Shown here: positions 11,258 through 18,841 of the stretch, in pieces
How positions within the stretch are numbered: position 1 is the stretch's first letter
How the letters are laid out: each line of letters starts with the position of its first letter
From: Paenibacillus sp. FSL K6-1330
GTDB lineage: Bacteria > Bacillota > Bacilli > Paenibacillales > Paenibacillaceae
NCBI RefSeq assembly: GCF_037976825.1
Contig: NZ_CP150269.1
Location: 393,001-457,000, forward strand
DNA: 64,000 bases
Reading direction: 5' to 3'
Notes under the pieces: model-generated
Told to the model about the DNA's origin: nothing
Databases searched by the model: none
The model's input: only the letters and a program-made list of their open reading frames with translations
Program-made: the position numbers and the translations under genes

Positions 11258-11324
11258 ATTCACATATTGCAGAGGGTTATTATTTTGATCAGGAACCTTG
11301 TGCAATATGTGAATTTTTTGTTTT
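11258..11324 (+). promoter_or_regulatory. Leader hairpin with U tract in the csp 5' UTR
   Basis: A perfect 14-bp repeat (ATTCACATATTGCA at 11258-11271, its complement at 11301-11314) is followed by a T-rich run. It looks like an intrinsic terminator with an unusually long 29-base loop, placed between the promoter and the csp gene. It could be a temperature-dependent attenuator or an RNA-stability element; nothing in the sequence decides between these. Confidence 0.6.
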
Positions 11325-11367
11325 TAACCAAAAATGAGAAAATCATATAAATTTAGGAGGTGTTTCT

Positions 11368-11568
11368 ATGCAAACAGGAACAGTGAAATGGTTTAACGCA
11401 GAAAAAGGATTTGGTTTCATCGAGGTTGAAGGTGGCGAAGACGTATTCGTACACTTTAGTGCAATCACAGGTGACGGCTTCAAGTCGCTTGATGAAGGAC
11501 AACGTGTTGAATTTAACGTAGTCCAAGGCAACCGCGGTCAACAAGCTGAGAACGTTGTAAAACTGTAG
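11368..11568 (+). CDS. Cold-shock protein, CspA/CspB family
   Basis: A 66-residue single cold-shock domain, an OB-fold RNA chaperone that keeps mRNA unstructured at low temperature. Both RNA-binding motifs are intact: KGFGFIEV (RNP1) and VFVHFSAI (RNP2), and the N-terminal [14 protein letters not shown] is near-invariant. Length equals that of Bacillus CspB, CspC and CspD. It has a perfect TAGGAGGTG ribosome site, its own promoter, a structured leader and its own terminator, so it is a monocistronic, highly expressed gene. The exact csp paralogue cannot be assigned from sequence alone. Confidence 0.97.
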   Translation: MQTGTVKWFNAEKGFGFIEVEGGEDVFVHFSAITGDGFKSLDEGQRVEFNVVQGNRGQQAENVVKL

Positions 11569-11582
11569 ATTTTTGAAAAGAT

Positions 11583-11610
11583 CCCCAAACGTACCGTTTG
11601 GGGTTTTTTT
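11583..11610 (+). terminator. Terminator after csp
   Basis: CCCCAAACG-TAC-CGTTTGGGG, a 9-bp perfect stem, followed by seven T. Confidence 0.95.
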
Positions 11611-11668
11611 TATAATAGAGCTCAAAACAGCATGAAGGCGTTAAAAATGTAGCTAAGGGGGAAGTTCA

Positions 11669-11911
11669 TTGTCTTATTCTTGGAATAAACCACTGGAAAA
11701 TCTGCCGGAAGAGATGACTGCGATCTGGTCTTGTACGAAGGAAGGGTGTAACGGTTGGATTCGAGATAGCTTCTCGTTCAAGGAAGTTCCCGTTTGTTCA
11801 CAGTGCGCGTCGTCCATGGTCAGCAGCAATAAAGTCTTGCCGATCCTTGTTTCGTCGGATCAGCAAATCAAGCTTTACCGTAAGAATCAGCGCAAGGACA
11901 CCAAATCGTAA
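11669..11911 (+). CDS. ydjO: Cold-inducible YdjO-family zinc-binding protein
   Basis: An 80-residue protein of the YdjO family (PF14169). It carries two cysteine pairs, C-x4-C (SCTKEGC) and C-x2-C (VCSQC), that probably bind one zinc, plus the family signature W(I/T)R-x-F-x-F near the middle and LPIL after the second pair. It starts with TTG at 11669, eight bases after AAGGGGGAAG. The neighbourhood with a cold-shock gene is common in Bacillales, and the family is described as cold-inducible; its molecular role is unknown. Confidence 0.85.
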   Translation: MSYSWNKPLENLPEEMTAIWSCTKEGCNGWIRDSFSFKEVPVCSQCASSMVSSNKVLPILVSSDQQIKLYRKNQRKDTKS

Positions 11912-11978
11912 GGGGCTGCTCTCACGGCTCCTTAACCATTTTGTTTTAGTCGTTGCGTTAAAGAAAGGTTGAGATCTC

Positions 11979-12227
11979 ATGCAGGTGTTCGAAGATTGGA
12001 ATTTAAAGGTGAAAAAAACGTTTAATGCAACCAGTAATGAAGAAGTATTAACCGTTTCTGAGGCAGGTCAATTGTTAGGTCTGTCCAAAGATCAAATGAA
12101 AAGATATGTCGATCAGAATAAGCTGACCAAAGTTCCGATCATGAGAAGCGTGCATCGATACCTTTTGTTGAAGAGTGAAATCGATCATATTGTGAAAAAC
12201 GGTAGGTCTGCTCACCCCAATATATAA
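11979..12227 (+). CDS. Small helix-turn-helix (MerR/excisionase-like) DNA-binding protein
   Basis: An 82-residue protein with one winged-helix domain: TVSEAGQLLGLSKDQMKRYV is the recognition-helix segment of the MerR/excisionase class, followed by VHRYLLLKSEIDHIV, the wing and capping helix. There is no effector or catalytic domain, so it probably acts as a small regulator or accessory DNA-binding factor. RBS AAAGAAAGG precedes the ATG. It has its own terminator and no phage or plasmid genes nearby. Target genes are unknown. Confidence 0.7.
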   Translation: MQVFEDWNLKVKKTFNATSNEEVLTVSEAGQLLGLSKDQMKRYVDQNKLTKVPIMRSVHRYLLLKSEIDHIVKNGRSAHPNI

Positions 12228-12235
12228 CTGAAACG

Positions 12236-12259
12236 GGCACCCATTCGGGTGTCTTTTTT
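12236..12259 (+). terminator. Terminator after the small HTH gene
   Basis: GGCACCC-ATTC-GGGTGTC, a 7-bp stem with one G-U pair, followed by six T. Confidence 0.85.
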
Positions 12260-12321
12260 ATCGTGCTAAATTTCGCGTGAACATAGTTTTATTGGGAAGC
12301 ATGGAAACGAAACAGTTTGAA

Positions 12322-12338
12322 GGTCAAAAAAGGTCAAA
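12322..12338 (+). promoter_or_regulatory. Upstream CtsR operator
   Basis: GGTCAAA-AAA-GGTCAAA, an exact tandem heptad repeat with 3-base spacer, the form bound by the class III heat-shock repressor CtsR in Firmicutes. It lies 134 bp upstream of a second identical box; no clear promoter overlaps this copy. Confidence 0.85.
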
Positions 12339-12416
12339 TCGAAAGATCGAAACCAATTCATGCGAAAAATCGGCTGAAAATACGATATTTTAGTCCTGTT
12401 TTCTTTATAATCGGTT

Positions 12417-12445
12417 TTGGCATTTATGCGTGCAAGGCATATAAT
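12417..12445 (+). promoter_or_regulatory. Sigma-A promoter of hsp20
   Basis: TTGGCA at 12417-12422, a 17-base spacer, and TATAAT at 12440-12445. The start point would fall near 12452, directly before the second CtsR box, so bound CtsR would block initiation. Confidence 0.88.
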
Positions 12446-12455
12446 AAAGGCGTAA

Positions 12456-12472
12456 GGTCAAAAAAGGTCAAA
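12456..12472 (+). promoter_or_regulatory. Promoter-proximal CtsR operator
   Basis: GGTCAAA-AAA-GGTCAAA, identical to the copy at 12322, positioned over the start of transcription and just before the hsp20 ribosome site. It predicts heat-induced derepression of hsp20. Confidence 0.9.
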
Positions 12473-12489
12473 CAAGAAAGGGGAAATCT

Positions 12490-12951
12490 ATGATGTTTGA
12501 TTTGATGCCATTTGGAAAGCGCAGAGAGGATGCCTTCGGGCAGTTGGTGAAGTCATTTCACGATGTCTTTAACGATGCGTTTCAAGATGAGGTGTTTGCA
12601 CCGTTCAAAGGTTCGATGATGTCTTTCAAAACAGACGTTAAAGAGACGGAGCGCGCTTATCTGGTTGAGGCGGAGCTTCCAGGTTTTCAAAAAGACGACA
12701 TCGAAATCAGCTACGCTGACCCTTACTTAACGATCAAAGCCGTTCGCAAGGAAGATAACAGCGTGGAGGATACGAAGCAGCAAATCGTCCGGAAGGAACG
12801 TCGTTATGGCGAGTATGTGCGCAGATTCTACGTTCAGAATATAGCAGAGGACCAAATTGCCGCTTCCCTGAAGGATGGGGTCCTCAAGCTTGAAATACCG
12901 AAACAGCCGGACTCTGGTAAGAAACGCATCCAGATCCGGGATGATATCTAA
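12490..12951 (+). CDS. Small heat-shock protein, Hsp20/alpha-crystallin family
   Basis: A 153-residue ATP-independent holdase that binds unfolding proteins. The alpha-crystallin domain spans residues about 48-140: it starts with KTDVKETERAYLVEAELPGF, contains the beta-strand pair around IEISYADPYLTI, and ends with the family motif LKDGVLKLEIPK (A-x-x-x-n-G-v-L family form). A short C-terminal extension with an I-x-I motif (IQIRD) follows. The ATG at 12490 comes after GAAAGGGGAAA. Two CtsR boxes upstream place it in the CtsR heat-shock regulon, and a terminator follows directly, so it is a single-gene unit. Confidence 0.95.
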   Translation: MMFDLMPFGKRREDAFGQLVKSFHDVFNDAFQDEVFAPFKGSMMSFKTDVKETERAYLVEAELPGFQKDDIEISYADPYLTIKAVRKEDNSVEDTKQQIVRKERRYGEYVRRFYVQNIAEDQIAASLKDGVLKLEIPKQPDSGKKRIQIRDDI

Positions 12952-12958
12952 TAAACGT

Positions 12959-12992
12959 ACCCTCCGATCTATATGGTCGGGGGGATTTTTTT
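12959..12992 (+). terminator. Terminator after hsp20
   Basis: A stem formed by CCCTCCGA and TCGGGGGG (one G-U pair) around a short loop, then seven T. Confidence 0.85.
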
Positions 12993-13041
12993 GCCTAGCA
13001 TTAGTTATATTTTTACATATATTCCATCAAATTTCGGCATT

Positions 13042-13068
13042 TGAAACCTTTTAGCGGTATGTAGGGTA
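13042..13068 (+). promoter_or_regulatory. Candidate ECF (sigma-W-like) promoter of pspA operon
   Basis: TGAAACCTTTT at 13042-13052 matches the extended -35 of sigma-W promoters. The best -10 is GGTA at 13065-13068, 17 bases after TGAAAC, which differs from the usual CGTA at one base. The homologous pspA-ydjGHI operon of Bacillus subtilis is sigma-W controlled, which supports the reading, but the -10 is imperfect. Confidence 0.5.
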
Positions 13069-13105
13069 TTATAGGTTAAATGTAAACTTTTCGAGGGGGA
13101 AACTC

Positions 13106-13813
13106 ATGGTGGGAATCTTATCGAGGTTTAAGGATGTTATGAAGGTGAATGTGAACGCACTGTTGGATCGGACGGAAGATCCGGAGAAAACAGTTGACAC
13201 GTATATGCGTAGCTTGAATACGGACTTGGGTCAGGTGAAAGCGGAGACGGCTTCCGTGCTTTCGGATGAGCGAAGAGCGAAGCGGGCCCTTGATGAGTGT
13301 GGTGCCGAGATCAAGAAGTTGCAGCGATATGCAGAGAAGGCCGTAGAAGCGGGAAATGAGGATAATGCCCTGAAGTTTCTGGAGAGAAAAGCAACCCAGG
13401 CCCAGAAGCTGAACGAACTGCAGGCAGCATACGAATCGGCATCCGCAAACGCCATTAGGATGAAACAAATGCAGGATAAGCTGGTGTCGGACATGAGCCA
13501 ATTGGAGGCTCGCTATGCCGAGTTGAAAGGGAAGATGGCGGCTGCCAAAGCCCAGCAGGATTTAAACGCCAGCCATTCATCCTCGGGCGGTGCGAATGCG
13601 GCATTCAACACGATGGAAGAGAAGGCAAACCGTGCCTTGGATGAAGCGCTGGCCCTGGCTGAGCTTCGCTCCGGAGCGAAGGAAGACGATCTGGACGATC
13701 TGATCGCTGAATTGGAGAAGAATATGAGGAAGGACGGAGCTGCTCCAATGGAGACTCTCCCTGCCCAGGATGAACTGGAAGCAATCAAAGAAAAGCTGAA
13801 AGAGAAGGAATAA
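13106..13813 (+). CDS. pspA: PspA/IM30 family envelope-stress protein
   Basis: A 235-residue, almost wholly helical coiled-coil protein of the PspA/IM30/Vipp1 family (ESCRT-III related), which assembles on the inner face of the membrane and limits proton leakage after damage. The N-terminal amphipathic helix MVGILSRFKDVMKVNVNALL and the following DPEKTVDTYMR segment are diagnostic. The start ATG follows CGAGGGGGAA. It opens a four-gene operon identical in order to B. subtilis pspA-ydjG-ydjH-ydjI, with 27 bp to the next gene. A possible ECF promoter precedes it. Confidence 0.95.
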   Translation: MVGILSRFKDVMKVNVNALLDRTEDPEKTVDTYMRSLNTDLGQVKAETASVLSDERRAKRALDECGAEIKKLQRYAEKAVEAGNEDNALKFLERKATQAQKLNELQAAYESASANAIRMKQMQDKLVSDMSQLEARYAELKGKMAAAKAQQDLNASHSSSGGANAAFNTMEEKANRALDEALALAELRSGAKEDDLDDLIAELEKNMRKDGAAPMETLPAQDELEAIKEKLKEKE

Positions 13814-13840
13814 TCATTTCATTGTTATCGAGGTGAGGAA

Positions 13841-14872
13841 ATGCCGGTTATCGAATACAAGTGCCCGAACTGCGGCAGCAGCATGGTTTTTGACGGCGAT
13901 ACAGGAATGTTGTCTTGCCTGAGCTGCGGAAGAAAAGATAATATCGAGGAAATTCCCGACCCGCTGAAAAAGCAGGTTTTCGTCGAAAACGAAGTGAAGG
14001 AGTATCACTGCAACAGCTGCGGGGCCGTCATCGTGACAGAGCCGGAGACCAGCGCCACGACCTGCAGCTTCTGCGGATCCGCCGTTGTACTCAGCGACCG
14101 ACTGAGCGGCGATCTGGCTCCGGTCATGGTTATCCCTTTTTCGATTACCAAGGAAGAAGCGATGAAGGCTTTCAAGAAATGGTGCAGAAATGGCCTCCTG
14201 ACACCAAGCGGATTTATGACAGCAAACCGGATCAAGGAAATTACCGGGATATATGTACCTTTTTGGCTATATGAGTTACATAATCGGGTTGAAGTTCATG
14301 GCCACGCCACCAAGGTGAGAACCTACACACAAGGAGATTACCAGTACACGGAGACCCAGCATTTTGACATCTACCGGAAGATTCGCTTGAACTATATGAA
14401 GGTGCCGATCGATGCTTCGGAGAAAATGAACGATGAGTTGATGGATAAGCTGGAGCCTTTTCCCTATCAGCAGCTGAAGGAATTCAAGACGCCTTATCTC
14501 GCCGGGTACATTGCCGAAAAATACAGCAATGATGAGCAGCAGCTCCTTCCGCGTGCCAAAGATAAGATCAGCTCCTACATTGATTCGTATATCTCGTCAG
14601 CCGTGTCAGGATACACAACCGTAAATTATACCAACAAGCAGATCGATACCACCTTAAAGCAGGCGGATTATGTCCTCCTTCCGGTATGGATGGTGCACTA
14701 TGATTACAATAAATCGGAGCATACCTTTGCGATGAACGGCCAGACGGGAAAAGTGGTCGGCAAGCCGCCGATCAGCAAAGCGAAAGTAGCTGCGTGGTTT
14801 GCAGGCATTTCGGGCGTCTCGTTACTGTCATTGAAGCTGATCTCCTGGGCGATGGGAGGAGGTTTCCTGTGA
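13841..14872 (+). CDS. ydjG: TFIIB-type zinc-ribbon membrane-associated protein, YdjG-like
   Basis: A 343-residue protein that begins with two zinc ribbons: C-x2-C pairs in YKCPNCGSS and LSCLSCGRK, then YHCNSCGAV and TCSFCGSA. The middle is a beta-rich region (WLYELHNRVEVHGHATKV) and the C-terminus ends in one hydrophobic helix near residues 318-340. It is the second gene of the pspA-type operon. In B. subtilis this partner works with YdjH to recruit PspA to the membrane. The ATG follows GAGGTGAGGAA, and the end overlaps the next start by four bases. Confidence 0.88.
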   Translation: MPVIEYKCPNCGSSMVFDGDTGMLSCLSCGRKDNIEEIPDPLKKQVFVENEVKEYHCNSCGAVIVTEPETSATTCSFCGSAVVLSDRLSGDLAPVMVIPFSITKEEAMKAFKKWCRNGLLTPSGFMTANRIKEITGIYVPFWLYELHNRVEVHGHATKVRTYTQGDYQYTETQHFDIYRKIRLNYMKVPIDASEKMNDELMDKLEPFPYQQLKEFKTPYLAGYIAEKYSNDEQQLLPRAKDKISSYIDSYISSAVSGYTTVNYTNKQIDTTLKQADYVLLPVWMVHYDYNKSEHTFAMNGQTGKVVGKPPISKAKVAAWFAGISGVSLLSLKLISWAMGGGFL

Positions 14873-15669
14873 GAAGAAGATATGTATTAGGTGCTGTTTT
14901 GTTCTTCCTGGTTGCCTATTTGATGGTTCCGGCCTTGATGGTCAAAGCTGCAGATGATAAGCCATTGATCTTTGATGAAGCCAATCTGCTCAGTCCGGAA
15001 GAACGAGAAGAGCTGAATGCCATGGCTAATGAGTATGGCGCCGAGCGCGAGACAGACTTTATGATACTTACGGTTAACAGCGTTCCGAATGACGATTATG
15101 AGACATGGACGGAAAACTTTTACGATGAGTACGCCCCCGGGTATGATAAGTCGCACGGCAATACCGTTATTTTGACCATAGTAATGAGTGCTCGTGACGG
15201 TTCTCGTAACGTGCATCTGGAAGGTTATTATAAAGCTGAGAAGTATCTCGATTCCGGGAGACTGACCAAAATACGCAACAAGATTACGCCCGATTTATCG
15301 AGAGGTAATTATAAGCAGGCGTTTGAAAAATACATCAAAACCGCTCATCGTTACATGGGCTTTGAGCCGGACATGAACCCGGATAATATTCTGTTTAATC
15401 TTTGGTTTCAACTGGGATCTGCCGCTGCCATCGGCGCTATCGCCGTGGGTGTCATGGCTTACCGTTCTGGAGGACGGGTGACTGTCAATTCTCGCACCTA
15501 TGAGGATACCAGCACATCGGGGATACTGAACCAGCAGGACCGTTATGTTAGAACAACGGTAACGAAGCAGAAGATCGAGCGAAACACGAGCAGCGGCTCA
15601 GGCGGCGGAGGCGGTGGCAGCGTCAGCAGTGGCGGACATTCGCATAGCAGCAGCAGCGGGAAATTTTAA
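14869..15669 (+). CDS. ydjH: TPM-domain membrane protein, YdjH-like
   Basis: A 266-residue protein with an N-terminal signal/anchor (RRRYVLGAVLFFLVAYLMVP), an extracytoplasmic TPM domain (residues about 35-170, beginning LIFDEANLLSPEEREELN), a second membrane helix near 185-205 and a glycine/serine-rich tail ending in SSSSGKF. I chose GTG 14869, which overlaps the TGA of ydjG and follows GGGAGGAGG; an in-frame start at 14794 would lie inside ydjG. TPM proteins with this Gly-rich tail occur in stress-linked membrane complexes. It is the third gene of the pspA operon. Confidence 0.87.
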   Translation: MRRRYVLGAVLFFLVAYLMVPALMVKAADDKPLIFDEANLLSPEEREELNAMANEYGAERETDFMILTVNSVPNDDYETWTENFYDEYAPGYDKSHGNTVILTIVMSARDGSRNVHLEGYYKAEKYLDSGRLTKIRNKITPDLSRGNYKQAFEKYIKTAHRYMGFEPDMNPDNILFNLWFQLGSAAAIGAIAVGVMAYRSGGRVTVNSRTYEDTSTSGILNQQDRYVRTTVTKQKIERNTSSGSGGGGGGSVSSGGHSHSSSSGKF

Positions 15670-15690
15670 GGGAAGGGATGAATAACATCG

Positions 15691-16710
15691 ATGGGATTTT
15701 TCAAGAACCAATTCTCTAATGTCGTGGAATGGGAAGAGTTTAGGGACGATATGATTTTCTGGAAATGGAGCAACCGGGAGATTAAAAAAGGAAGTAAGCT
15801 GGTCATCCGCTCCGGTCAAGACGCGATTTTTGTCAATAATGGCAAGATCGAGGGGATTTTTGAGGATGAAGGCGTATATAACATCGACTCGGATATCATT
15901 CCGTTTCTTTCTACTTTAAAGGGATTTAAATTTGGCTTTAACAGTGGCATGCGCGTGGAAGTACTGTTCGTGAACACGAAGGAATTCACCGTCAGATGGG
16001 GGACGCAGAATCCAGTCCTCATTCCGACGCCGCAGCTTCCGGGCGGTATGCCGATCCGTGCCAACGGCACGTTCAATTTTAAAGTGAATGATTATGTGAC
16101 GCTGATCGACAGAATCGCCGGGATGAAAGAGAGCTATCTTGTGGACGACGTCAAGATCCGGATCACTTCGGTGCTCGATCAATTGTTGATGAAATGGATC
16201 AGTCGCGAAGGCAAGGACATGTTTAATCTGCAGGCGAATGCCTCTGAAATCGCGAGAGGGATTCGAGAAGACCTGGACATGGAAGTGATGGACAACGGAA
16301 TAACGATCACCGGCTTCCAGGTGATGAGTTTCAACTATCCGAAGGAAATTCAGGATATGATCACCAAGACGGCTTCCCATGAAATGATCGGCAATCTGCA
16401 AAAATACCAGCAGGTCAGCATGACGGATGGGATTGCATCCGGCAAGGTGCAAGGCGGCGGTGCGGCTTCGGATATGGCCGGCATGATGATGGGAATGAAC
16501 ATGGCTAATGAAATGATGAAAAATATGAATCAGAACCAGAACCAAAACAATTCGAATCAAAGCCAACAGCCTCCGGCTGCGAAGGAGCCATCCGCCCCGG
16601 CGGCTGCATCCGCTTCCGAAGGAGGCAAGAAGCCCAATTTCTGCCCGAACTGCGGCGCAAAGAATGAAGGGGCGAACTTCTGTCCGAATTGTGGGCAGAA
16701 GCTGGGTTAA
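15691..16710 (+). CDS. ydjI: SPFH-domain protein with C-terminal zinc ribbon, YdjI-like
   Basis: A 339-residue protein of the virion-core/SPFH family. The SPFH (Band 7) domain covers residues about 25-235, with a DQLLMKWISREGKDMFNLQA segment and a long helix. It is followed by a methionine/asparagine-rich linker (MMMGMNMANEMMKNMNQNQ), an alanine/proline stretch and a C-terminal double-CxxC zinc ribbon (FCPNCG ... FCPNCGQKLG). It probably forms an oligomeric membrane scaffold for PspA, as in B. subtilis. It is the last gene of the operon; a strong terminator follows at 16829. Confidence 0.88.
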   Translation: MGFFKNQFSNVVEWEEFRDDMIFWKWSNREIKKGSKLVIRSGQDAIFVNNGKIEGIFEDEGVYNIDSDIIPFLSTLKGFKFGFNSGMRVEVLFVNTKEFTVRWGTQNPVLIPTPQLPGGMPIRANGTFNFKVNDYVTLIDRIAGMKESYLVDDVKIRITSVLDQLLMKWISREGKDMFNLQANASEIARGIREDLDMEVMDNGITITGFQVMSFNYPKEIQDMITKTASHEMIGNLQKYQQVSMTDGIASGKVQGGGAASDMAGMMMGMNMANEMMKNMNQNQNQNNSNQSQQPPAAKEPSAPAAASASEGGKKPNFCPNCGAKNEGANFCPNCGQKLG

Positions 16711-16828
16711 GTTGAATTTGTGACTAGCCGCGCTAATAAATGTACAAGATTTGATACAAAGTTCGATGCCATCATTGGAATGACGCAAATGGTGGTGGCG
16801 TTGAGCGAACGTAAAAACTCTTATCAAA

Positions 16829-16868
16829 ACAGCACCCCTCGCTTTTAAAGCGGAGGGTGCTGTTTTTC
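16829..16868 (+). terminator. Terminator after the pspA operon
   Basis: AACAGCACCC pairs with GGGTGCTGTT, the stem extends through CGCTTT/AAAGCG with a small bulge, and a T run follows. Confidence 0.9.
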
Positions 16869-16869
16869 T

Positions 16870-17100
16870 ATGTTCGCTGTTTCCTTTAACTAGTTATGTA
16901 TCCACCTATACTGTTTGTACCTTCTTAGTTATCTTTCGTTCTCCACGTTCCTCCAACACGTTACTTCCAGCTCTGCAACCCTCTCTTCTCATATAGATTC
17001 ACTTCTCTGTCTGTTCCAACTCCTGCACAAAAAATGTGATTCCTACATGAAAATGATTACGACCCATTCGATCAAATTCCTAATGAAGCTGGTCCAGCGG
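16870..17100 (+). other. Intergenic stretch, pyrimidine-rich
   Basis: No gene seen. From about 16910 to 17030 the + strand is strikingly rich in C and T. I found no convincing promoter, although one must lie here or within the repeat that follows to serve the sugar-transport genes. Confidence 0.4.
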
Positions 17101-17255
17101 GCGATTGAGAACTCGCCGGGCCAAAAACAACCGGTGGAACCCGTTTGATTCGGCCGCGCGAGTACCGAATCCGGCCAATGAGAACTAGGCGTGCTGCAGC
17201 GGTGAATGCTACGATGGCTCCGTTCGAATCCTGCAATCCTCACAAGAAAAGGAGG
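17101..17255 (+). repeat. Leader repeat, copy A
   Basis: This stretch is closely similar to 35982-36138. Both share GATTGAGAACT near the left end, AATCCGGCCAATGAGAACTAGGC in the middle (given here only as positions 17168-17190) and the block from GTGAATGCTACG to the ribosome site. The octamer TGAGAACT occurs twice in each copy, 73 bp apart in both. Each copy precedes a sugar-transport gene set. Confidence 0.85.
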
Positions 17256-17261
17256 AATGTC

Positions 17262-17338
17262 TTTAAGAGCAACGGAGAACGTTCGGTGGGCCGTTTGTCG
17301 AGCTGTCGCGGAGCTGCCGGCGCTGCCCGGCACATGCG
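17262..17338 (+). pseudogene. Decayed 5' end of a sugar permease gene
   Basis: Downstream of leader copy A, the sequence still matches the first codons of the permease gene at 36143: GAGCTGTCGCGGA (17300-17312 versus 36182-36194) and GCGCTGCCCGGCA (17320-17332 versus 36215-36227) are exact. The spacing is 20 bases here and 33 there, so 13 bases are missing and the frame is broken. The rest of the permease is absent; a new ribosome site and the binding-protein gene begin about 30 bp later. Confidence 0.75.
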
Positions 17339-17369
17339 AAAGAATAAGCAAAAAGGAGGTATTAAAGAA

Positions 17370-18758
17370 ATGAGTATTAAAAGCAGGAAGCAATGGCTTT
17401 TCGTTGTTGTGCTTGTTTTCGTTGTTCTCTTGACGGGGTGCACAAGGGGCGGAGGGAATTCCGCCGACGAGCCGAAGCCGGAACCTCAGATGGCCGTGAC
17501 AGAGCAGGAGGATGAGCAGCCAAAGAGCGGGGAAGAGCAGCAGGCGCCTGAGGAGGAGCAAACGATTGACATGCAGGGAAAACCGGTGCGCGTCATATCG
17601 TGGGGCTATGCCGGAGGCGAGAAGGGCACAGAAGCAGGTGAGCAGCGAATCGCCCTCGAGCAGGAATTGGAAAAGAAGTACAATACAAAGTTTCAATTCG
17701 AGCAGATTCCCTGGGGTGATATCCAGGATAAGATTACAGCGTCCATCGTAGCCGGCGAGCCGATCGCGGATGTCTTCCTGCTGGAGCGGTATCGGGCATT
17801 CCCTGCGATGGTGCAGAAGGATTTCCTGCAGCCGATTGATGGCATTCTGGATATTAACAACGAAAAGTGGCCTGCTGAAATGCGGATGACCGGCAGCTTC
17901 GATGGCAAAGTGTACGGCTTCTCGACGGCTGTAGGCGGCGGGGGCGGCATTTATTACAACAAGGCGATATTGAAGAAGGAGGGTTTACCAGATCCACAAG
18001 AGCTGCATGAGAAAGGGGAGTGGAATTGGGATACGTTTCTGGATATAGCGAAGAAGTCGACCAAGGATACAAACGGTGACGGGAAAATTGACCAGTACGG
18101 GCTGGCGCTTACCTCAGTAAACTTCGTACCGGCATTTATCGCGTCGAATGACGGAGACGTGACAAAGGTGGTCGACGGTAAGCTGGCGTTCACCGGGGAC
18201 GACGAAAATGCGATGGAAGCGCTGCGGTTTTATAGCGATTTGAGTAATGTGCACAAAGTCGTCAAGCCGAACCAGACTGACAATTGGGAAGATTACATCA
18301 ACGCCTTCAACGAAGGCATCGTCGCGATGCGGTATGGAGAAGGTTGGGAGGGAGGCGGTATTCAGACGAACCTGGGGAATGATTACGGCTTCATCTTCAT
18401 TCCGAAAGGGCCGAAAGCGACCGCTTACCACAACGCGATGCAGCCGACGCTCTGGTTCGTGCCGAAGGGTGCGAATCCGGATGCTGTCCGCATCTACGCC
18501 GAGTACCTGCTCGGCTACATGCCGAAGGAGGGGGAGTTGGACGCTTGGACGGAATCGCTGTTTGCCGATCAGAAGAGCCTCGACAACTACATGGAGATGG
18601 GAAAAATTATGAAGCCGAAGGATTGGGAGGGAATCCCTAACTTTGGTCAGGAAATCCGCAAGGTCTGGGATAATATCGGTGCAGGCAAGGAAACGCCGGA
18701 AACGGGCATGAAGAGCGTACGTCCGGTGCTGGAAGGGCTGCTCGATGCAGCGCAGTAA
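17370..18758 (+). CDS. Extracellular solute-binding lipoprotein (family 1, sugar)
   Basis: A 462-residue lipoprotein with a signal peptide and lipobox LLTGC (Cys24), an acidic Glu/Gln/Pro-rich linker (residues about 30-65), then a family 1 periplasmic-binding fold: RVISWGYAGGEKG opens it, and DTNGDGKIDQYGLAL and EGIVAMRYGEGWEGG are typical sugar-binding-protein segments. The start is ATG 17370 after AAAAAGGAGGT; longer frames upstream run through the repeat and pseudogene. It captures an oligosaccharide and delivers it to the permeases at 21821 and 22696. A hairpin follows the stop, a feature often seen after binding-protein genes. Confidence 0.92.
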   Translation: MSIKSRKQWLFVVVLVFVVLLTGCTRGGGNSADEPKPEPQMAVTEQEDEQPKSGEEQQAPEEEQTIDMQGKPVRVISWGYAGGEKGTEAGEQRIALEQELEKKYNTKFQFEQIPWGDIQDKITASIVAGEPIADVFLLERYRAFPAMVQKDFLQPIDGILDINNEKWPAEMRMTGSFDGKVYGFSTAVGGGGGIYYNKAILKKEGLPDPQELHEKGEWNWDTFLDIAKKSTKDTNGDGKIDQYGLALTSVNFVPAFIASNDGDVTKVVDGKLAFTGDDENAMEALRFYSDLSNVHKVVKPNQTDNWEDYINAFNEGIVAMRYGEGWEGGGIQTNLGNDYGFIFIPKGPKATAYHNAMQPTLWFVPKGANPDAVRIYAEYLLGYMPKEGELDAWTESLFADQKSLDNYMEMGKIMKPKDWEGIPNFGQEIRKVWDNIGAGKETPETGMKSVRPVLEGLLDAAQ

Positions 18759-18773
18759 TCATAGCGATACTCC

Positions 18774-18810
18774 GCGGTGCCCGGGCTTCGGGAAGTCTCC
18801 CGGATGCCGC
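18774..18810 (+). other. Intercistronic hairpin after binding-protein gene
   Basis: GCGGTGCCCGGG pairs with CCCGGATGCCGC (two G-U pairs and one mismatch) around a 13-base loop, with no T run. Position just after a solute-binding-protein stop suggests 3'-end mRNA protection that keeps the binding protein in excess over its permeases. Confidence 0.55.
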
Positions 18811-18841
18811 ACAAGTTCGCGAGCAAAGAGGGGAGTGGCGG

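Noticed and set aside
15916..16827. 303-codon - strand frame over the SPFH gene
   Set aside because: Runs through the terminator and mirrors the Met/Asn-rich linker; not coding.
17215..17235. TTCGAATCC in the leader repeat as part of a tRNA
   Set aside because: It looks like a T-arm but no acceptor stem, D-arm or anticodon arm can be drawn around it; the same holds for the copy at 36102.
17145..17369. Upstream extension of the 17370 binding protein
   Set aside because: It would place the lipobox more than 90 residues inside and reads through the repeat and pseudogene; ATG 17370 has a perfect ribosome site.
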